From assembly GCF_000264905.1 (NCBI RefSeq), contig NW_006763150.1:248001-312000 (forward strand): a stretch of 64,000 bases of DNA, read 5' to 3'. Position numbers and translations under genes: made by a program. The notes beneath the pieces were generated by a model. It did no database searches. It was not told where the DNA came from and saw only the letters and a list, made by a program, of their open reading frames with translations. The stretch is from Stereum hirsutum FP-91666 SS1. Taxonomy: Eukaryota > Basidiomycota > Agaricomycetes > Russulales > Stereaceae. Positions 58,048 to 64,000 of this stretch are shown here, piece by piece (position 1 is the stretch's first letter; every line of letters begins with the position of its first letter).

Positions 58048-58597
58048 GAAGGCTGTCGTCTAGTATTCAAGAAGACGGAGACACGGGCGAGCAGAGGTGA
58101 AGTGAGAGGAGCGAGGACAGGGCGAGGTTTAACGATCTACAGGATGTGGCCGGTTTGAGGCGACTGAGCGTGCTCCCGGAATTTCGAACTCCGCATTTGG
58201 CGGTGGCTGTCGGTGTGGCCCAAATAAATACGGTGTGGCACACATCAGTGGATGCTGGGACTGTAAGTAGAAGCCGAACATCATTCATGATAACATAGAT
58301 CGTGTCAGAAGAGAAATTAAATGTACAATGACAACTGACATACACAAGCTGCTCTCACTAACTGATACTAAGACTCAATACAATTTTGCAGGCCGGAATC
58401 TCATTTCAACTCGGCGTCCTGCGGTCATTTTCGGTCCCCGCCAATGCCTTATTCGGAAACGAGGGCAATGATCGCGCCGGTTGATCAACAACGACACCTT
58501 CGTTCATCCACCATTGTGACTAGCAAGTTCGCCGTTCGTCGTCGTCGCGAAAGAGATCCGAATACAAGGACGGGGATCCTGGTCCATTCCACCCTCG
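58048..58597. other. Divergent promoter region
   Basis: About 550 bp between the HDA1 start (minus) and the F-box/LRR 1 start (plus). No gene recognised. Confidence 0.5.
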
Positions 58598-59955
58598 ATG
58601 GCCTTCACTCGAGCCCAGAAACGTGCGAAAACGCCACATCTACCGACAGAGCTACTTGCCGCGATTGCACGCCAATTGTCGTTGGATGAACTGACGTCCC
58701 TTTGTCGAGCCAACAGACAGTTGCACGAAATTGCCATCCGCGAGCTCTATCGGAGCATGCACATATCGTTCTGCGCGTCCAACTCCCGTTTCGGCTCAAG
58801 TTCTTCCAAGTCAAGCAAGACGGAGTTGGTTAGGGTAAAGAAGACAAACTTGTCTGAAGACATGCGTCGTCTATGCGAGACCTTGCTCGGAGACTCTGAA
58901 AAAGCAGGTCAAGTTCAATGCATTGTACTGAAAAATATCGAGTGCGTTTACGATTTATGATCTCGTTTGGAAAGCGTTTGTTAGCACTGACTTTATCGTA
59001 TTATATCTATAGCGCTGCGATGTCGGACTCCCAGTTGTTGGTAGACGCTTTGACGAAGTTGCCATCTCTGAAAGTGCTCCGCATCTCCTATCGTGGGTCT
59101 TGGAATTTTCATCCACCATCGTCTGTGTCGGTCAAAAAACCTATCAATCGTTGGGAGAAATTCTTCAGTGGTGCCGCTACTCCCCTCCTCCGAACCCTCG
59201 AGCTGCACGTGGATGATATCAAACCAAGTTCCCTGCTCGCGTTCCTGCGTTTACATCCTTCACTGGAAGCTATCGATTTTCATTCGGCTGTCCAGTATAA
59301 GACGTGCGCGACGAAGGGGATCCATTCCGACTCACTTCCTCAGCTCTCGTGCCTCTCGTGCCCTGTCAACTGGCTTCGTTGGATGCCGTCTAGCGGTTCT
59401 CTGACGACTCTGTCGTTGTACGGCATAATTAAAGTCGGAACTCACGATTCGCTGCTCCTCACAAAAGAAAAATTACGTCCTTTGACAAGCATACCCAGCT
59501 TGAAACATTTATCAATCCACCTTGCGTCTTCTCCAAAGGGCACGAATTTGATCACGTGCATTGGGAGCTTTGTCCCGGAATTGGAGGAATTAGTCATTAA
59601 ATTGTCCCTTTGCCTTTGTGCGGCGTATTTTTTATCGGTGGGTAGCTTCTCGTTCAATCCGCGCATCACTTCTGATCATAGGATATTGATTAACAATGTA
59701 CTTGTTCAGGATATGTCCAACATAGAGTTTCTGTCCTCCTTCTCAACCTTCAAGAAACTTTCGTTCTTAAAAGTCACAGTCGATAAACGTCAGCCTCTAC
59801 AACGTGCCATTTTGGCTCTTCATCAGAAAAGGTTGGGAAATGGTCAGAGATTGAAAACGATAAGCGACGAATGTTCGACACTGGATCAGATCGTTCTACA
59901 AGGAGGATGTCACGGTCAGCTGGACGCATCTACTTTTCCTGGTATTTGTCTCTGA
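58598..59955 (+). CDS. F-box/LRR-like protein, tandem copy 1 (404 aa)
   Basis: Probable SCF-type substrate receptor. Exons: 58598-58941, 59013-59637, 59710-59955 (1215 nt). F-box at residues ~12-55 (HLPTELLAAIARQLSLDELTSLCRANRQLHEIAIRELYRSM, shown here only for its position), then degenerate leucine-rich repeats (LPSLKVLRIS, LLRTLELHVDDI, LPQLSCLSCP, LTTLSLYGI, ELEELVIKL). It is paralogous to the gene at 61211-62477: both introns fall at the same place and phase (after NI-D/DL-D, and before DMSN / THME). The last codons and the stop lie in a sequence that resembles the left end of the element at 60186-60875, so the C-terminus may have been altered by an insertion. Confidence 0.8.
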
Positions 59956-59975
59956 CGTGAAGTCTTCTAGTTCGC
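59950..59975. repeat. Partial copy of element terminus at the F-box 1 stop codon
   Basis: The sequence around 59952-59975 (TGACGTGAAGTCTTCTA then CGCG) matches 60195-60218 (TGACGTAAAGTCTTCTA then CGCG) with a few differences. The latter is the left end of the TA-flanked element. The F-box 1 stop TGA is the first codon of this match. Confidence 0.6.
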
Positions 59976-60185
59976 GAGATTTGGACAAAAGAGAAACAAA
60001 ACTGGGTGATGGCTGGGGTGACCCAGTGGCGGCGGCCCTAGCGTCGGGCCCATATCTTAGTCCCGAAGTCAGAAAGTTGTGCGCTTTATTTACGTCTAGA
60101 TTTGGCCAGCCTAGTCTATTACTTTAAGCTAGAGGGTCAAGACGGAGAGAAGGGCTGTACTCGCGGTCTCCTTATACTACGTACG

Positions 60186-60875
60186 TACTCGTGCTGACGT
60201 AAAGTCTTCTAACACGCGCAGACCAACGTGCCGGTTCTCTGCCCACCTTCCACTTCTTTCTGTCTCTTGCTCGTTCACCTTTCCTCCAATAAATCCCAGT
60301 TTATTTGTGCATGACATCTGAGTTACTAGTATTCATTTCATAAACATTTTTTTCCACCCAGGCCCCTCTCCCTGTTAAAATATTTGATATAAACTCATGA
60401 GGGCTACAACAGCACCTCCCATAAAGATGGACATAGAGAAGGCACTTATGGTTGCATTGACTCTATGATAAAAATCTGAAGAAATCTTCACATATATTAG
60501 ATACTTTTACTGATGTGAGGTATGACATATGTAATGGTCCAGTCATTTAATACAAGAAAATACACAGTGGGCCACATTTGACTTCTCCTCTAGTGATTCA
60601 AAACTATTGGGTTTGAGGGGTGCTCGCACAATTTAGTCTAACGTCCCTACTCATATGAGTAAGCCTGACATATGGAGAGTTTTAAAAGCATTTTAGAACC
60701 AAATTCTGTGTCACTGCTAGGGCACAGAGTGCAAAGTTTCCACAATGGGCCACACAGCGATAAGGTGATGCAAGGTCCTTAGCTGTGTAATGCAGCTTTC
60801 GCCCTTTCATGTGTAACATTGGAGCGCTGTATAGAGTGTTGTGTTATATTAGCTATGCCAACGTCAGCACGAGTA
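60186..60875. mobile_element. Non-autonomous TIR element flanked by TA (MITE-like)
   Basis: 13-bp perfect terminal inverted repeats: CTCGTGCTGACGT at 60188-60200 and its reverse complement at 60861-60873, each flanked outside by TA (60186-60187, 60874-60875). TA duplication is typical of Tc1/mariner-type transposition. The 686-bp body has no transposase frame and is visibly AT-richer than the neighbouring genes. It sits between the two tandem F-box/LRR genes, about 230 bp after copy 1. If the flanking G and C are counted, the inverted match is 16 bp. Confidence 0.72.
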
Positions 60876-61210
60876 CAGTGCAGTCAGGGTGAACGCCAGT
60901 CGCTCGGCTCGACGCTTGTTTCAATTTGACGCCGTAGAAGGTTGCATTTGAATCTCCGCTTGCAATTCACGTACGACGTGTTCGGCAGTGCGAGCTTACA
61001 CATCTTGTCCTCTTGTTGATACTGTCATATTTCGAGTTTTCACTCCCGTTTCTTAATACTGCAATCCTGAGAACTATTCGACCTGGGGTACGATTCATTC
61101 GAATCGACGTCAACTTCAAACCCCTAGTACTAATTCAGGTCGTAGGCTTCTCGTCAGCCTATTCGCAGCGAAGTTGCAGGAGGATCGCGGTCGAGCATCA
61201 GTGACGTTCC

Positions 61211-62477
61211 ATGCGTCTTGAACAGGAGAACAAAACCCACCTCTGTCTTCCGACAGAAATTCTTAGCGAGATTGTTGAACTTGCTCCGCTGGGACGGGAT
61301 GACGTTGTGTCACTCTGTCTCGCAAGCCGTGTTTTCCACGCGCTTGCAGTTGACAAGCTCTATCGAACCATCTCGCTGAAAAACATGGCCAATTCTCCTG
61401 AGCTCGGCGTCGATTATCTGCATTATCGTGTCGCCCGACTATGCGAGACCCTTTTGGAAAACCCTGTCAAAGCACATTGGGTGCATAGTCTGGAAATCAG
61501 GGATCTAGAGTGAGCATATACACGACTTCATTCCTATTGTTCCCTCCTTGATCCTCTTTTATTTTGCACAGCGCATTTCTCCCAAGCTTGCAAGGAACTT
61601 TCATGTTGCTTCAGCACACCATCGTCAGGCTACCTAACCTCACAAATCTCCATCTCGCCGATCAGTTTTCACAGGCGCGGTCCTTCCACTCCCCTATGCC
61701 GAAAGTTTGGATACAATTTTTGTTCTCCCTCATCACTACACCAACACTGCGCAAATTCACATTAGCCATGTATCATATAGAGCCGGTGGTCGCATATAAC
61801 GTTATCTCCCAACATCCCTGGCTACGTGAAATCAACCTCTTCGGTGTCAGCTCTGGTCCAATGAAGTATCCGACGATAGAGTTTCCGCAGTCGAGGTTTC
61901 GCATTCATAACCTCGAGAACTTCCGAGCCCCACTCCGATGGTTATTGGATGTCCCATCCGTTGACACACTATCTACCCTGTACTTATATGGGGATCTCGT
62001 GTCCAAAGGGTTCTCACAAAGCGGAGTTTTTTTAAACAAACTCCAAGAATTCACAGGCTTGAAGTCGCTGAGCCTGGAATACCGGGAGTTCCCTCAAGTT
62101 ACCAATGGGGCTATCTTGGATCATTTGGGTCAATTTGTTCCCCGTCTCCGAGAGCTCGAGATTCGTGTTTGTTACTGCGTGTGTTACCATCCCATGCGCT
62201 CAGTGAGTCTATTCAATAACATCCCCCGTCATGTATATAGGACACTGCTAATGTATCTATTCACTTGCAGACCCACATGGAGGGTCTTGTCCATCGCGTC
62301 CTTCCGAACTTTGAGGCACTAAGGACCTATACATGTATTGTTGCAGCCCCCCATTCCCTTCGTTACTCCCGCCACGAATCTGACCACGGAGGTCAGCTAA
62401 AGGAGATAGGAAATGCCTGCATGACGCTTAGACGGATTACAGACTTACATTGGCAAGATGGCGGAAGTTTAGGTTAG
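61211..62477 (+). CDS. F-box/LRR-like protein, tandem copy 2 (378 aa)
   Basis: Paralog of the gene at 58598-59955. Exons: 61211-61509, 61572-62202, 62271-62477 (1137 nt). F-box at residues ~12-55 (CLPTEILSEIVELAPLG, then VVSLCLASRVFHALAV), with RLCETLLENPVKA matching RLCETLLGDSEKA of copy 1, then LRR-like segments (LPNLTNLHL, LREINLFG, STLYLYGDL, GLKSLSLEY, RLRELEIRVC). The two introns are positionally conserved with copy 1. The copies have diverged strongly in the repeats, consistent with different substrates. The C-terminus ends cleanly (HWQDGGSLG) and gives a reference for judging the altered end of copy 1. Confidence 0.8.
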
Positions 62478-63118
62478 TGCTTCCGACTAGCATGTGTTCG
62501 ACCTACGTCTTTGCTCAATGTTGTACGAATAGATCATATACTGCAGAGCTGGGTGGTCGGAGGGAAAGAGTGGGCTTTGATGGACGAATGAACTCAGCAG
62601 CGGGATGAGTCTTCGAGCGTGTGTGTGAACGATGGTCATTTATCCGGTTTCGATGCACGACGACCACTCTAGGGCTATCGATGTGAGTATGCACACTATT
62701 ATCATACAATTGCTGAAGTTTGCGTTCTCACTTCATTGTCCACTCACACTTTCTCACTACACTCAATTTTGCACGCTCTTCCATGCTATACTCATCCTGT
62801 TTTGCTGTTACCGTCACATCACAATCTGCCCATCCTTCGTGCGTCGTTGTCGCGTTCGAGCACGAGAAACAACTATGCTGGTGCCACAATTTCCGCTCTT
62901 ACAAGCCTTACTTAGCCTTGCTTTTTGATGCTCTGCCCATGCGTTTTTTTCATACCTATCACCGTACTATCGCATCCCCCACTTCTTGCGCCTTCGAACA
63001 GATATCAAAGATTTCTAAGTCTTTTATCCGCACCGCTAGCCCTTGCCTATGCACGCACGCAGCACCACACAATAATATTGTACTACTTCAGAGCCACATC
63101 CAGATCCTCGTGTCCCGT
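62478..63118. other. Convergent intergenic region
   Basis: 3' regions of F-box/LRR 2 (plus) and STT3 (minus). T- and CA-rich, nothing recognised; a long plus-strand frame here starts from TTG and overlaps STT3 antisense, so it is rejected. Confidence 0.5.
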
Positions 63119-64000
63119 CTACGCAGACCTCCTCCGCACAGGCGGCTTTGTCCGCTTGCGCTTCTTCCCATGGACGAACGCGTTCGCCGTTTTGAGGTCT
63201 CGTCCGAGCGGGTCCTCCTTCTTGACCTGGTAGATGCGGACGATCCAGTTTTCTGACGTGAAGGCTTCCTCTGCAAACACGAATCGTAGACATTGGGTTA
63301 GCGATATGCATATAGGGTCCACAGGGGAGAGATAGAGGATCAGAGCCAGAGAAAGTACGCACCAAGGTAATCGAGGGTGGGGCCTTGACGGGGCATTTGT
63401 TGTCCTCTGACACGGTCGACGGGCTGCTGGCTACCGAACAATTCCGAGAACCTACGCATCACGAGGTCAGCGATACTACTCATAACAAGAGTCACAACAC
63501 GATAAATACCTGTAGTAAGACATCTTGTACATCAAGCTGTTCTTCATCGTCGACGACGCCTGCTCGTCAACACGGTAATCGCCACTCGGGGTGAAATAGT
63601 TCGGCTCCTGGATCTCGTCGGGCCAGACACCCTGCGCGATACGAACCATCCAAAGGAACTTGTTGATATCGTCTCCGGAGTAGCCGATCAGACCACCGAA
63701 AATGACGAGGACGTAGTCAACGTCGTGTTTGCGGAGGATGGGGTAGGCAACCTCTTCGGTGCTGGACATGGCCTTGCCGACAGTGGCAATGTGGGCTAAA
63801 TAGACGATGGAGTGATCAGTCTGACCGTCGCTACCAAATGCAGGGGCGAGATGAGAAGAACGCACTATTGTTCCAGGTGTTATTATCCACCAAAGTGGGC
63901 CTGTCAGCCATGCCCGCAATCTGGTATCCATAATCCCACCAACTCATGACGACGGCCGTCTCCGGAGTGTTCTGCCTCAACCAATAATACGCCTCCCTAA
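63119..64000 (-). CDS. STT3: Oligosaccharyltransferase catalytic subunit STT3, C-terminal part (partial)
   Basis: Transfers the preassembled glycan to Asn in the ER lumen. Only the lumenal C-terminal part is in the window; the multi-pass N-terminus lies beyond position 64000. Exons seen: 64000-63866, 63795-63510, 63451-63363, 63270-63119. The catalytic motif [20 protein letters not shown] is complete, followed by [50 protein letters not shown] and [11 protein letters not shown]. The C-terminus is basic ([16 protein letters not shown]), as expected for a cytosolic or lumenal tail in fungal STT3. All intron phases agree. Confidence 0.95.

Noticed and set aside
62720..63256. 178-codon plus-strand frame
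   Set aside because: Starts with TTG and runs antisense into the last STT3 exon.
1..64000. CRISPR arrays, bacterial operons, insertion sequences, rRNA
   Set aside because: None seen; intron-rich eukaryotic genes throughout, no regularly spaced repeats of CRISPR size, no rRNA-like conserved blocks.

Overview
This 64 kb window is nuclear DNA of a filamentous basidiomycete, most likely an agaricomycete (mushroom-forming fungus). The genes are dense and cut by many short GT-AG introns (about 48-115 nt, one clear GC-AG case). Several families are ones I associate with Agaricomycotina: MYND plus DUF4470-like proteins, UstYa/DUF3328-like proteins, F-box/LRR proteins, a multi-pass membrane family and an AAD-type aldo-keto reductase. 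Gene models were spliced by hand. Each proposed coding sequence closes to a whole number of codons and joins recognisable domains, but no transcript data were available. I could not run homology searches.

Layout. 0.9-3.75 kb: a tandem segmental duplication carrying two paralogous genes of unknown function (minus), each with its own TATA box and 5'UTR intron. 4.3 kb: an intron-containing tRNA-Tyr. 4.6-6.2 kb: an aldo-keto reductase (minus). 8.7-10.2 kb: FAD monooxygenase copy 1. 10.9-24.1 kb is mostly housekeeping: archaemetzincin, RNase H2 subunit C, a KRE9-like GPI-type cell-wall protein, a MYND protein, an F-box/propeller protein and a UBA-ZnF-UBX protein. 24.2-25.6 kb: a repeat island (41-45 bp minisatellite and a large inverted repeat). 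25.6-37.8 kb is accessory: FAD monooxygenase copy 2, a signal-anchor membrane protein, a divergent pair of UstYa-like genes, a previously hidden small secreted-protein gene, a GNAT acetyltransferase and a multi-pass membrane protein. 38.5-58 kb: an NTO1/BRPF-type PHD-bromodomain-PWWP protein, a MYND-DUF4470 protein, an unknown Ser-rich/basic protein, a protein disulfide isomerase and an HDA1-type histone deacetylase with an Arb2 domain. 58.6-62.5 kb: two tandem F-box/LRR paralogs separated by a 686-bp TA-flanked element with terminal inverted repeats. 63.1-64 kb: the C-terminal part of the oligosaccharyltransferase catalytic subunit STT3, running off the right edge.

The candidate for a new system is the 25.6-37.8 kb accessory segment. 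UstYa-type proteins act as oxidases or cyclases in fungal ribosomal-peptide (RiPP) pathways. Here a UstYa-like gene with both HxxHC motifs is divergently paired with one that has lost a key His in each motif. A 109-residue signal-peptide protein lies 325 bp downstream, with a GNAT acetyltransferase and an FAD monooxygenase nearby. That these form a pathway is inference.
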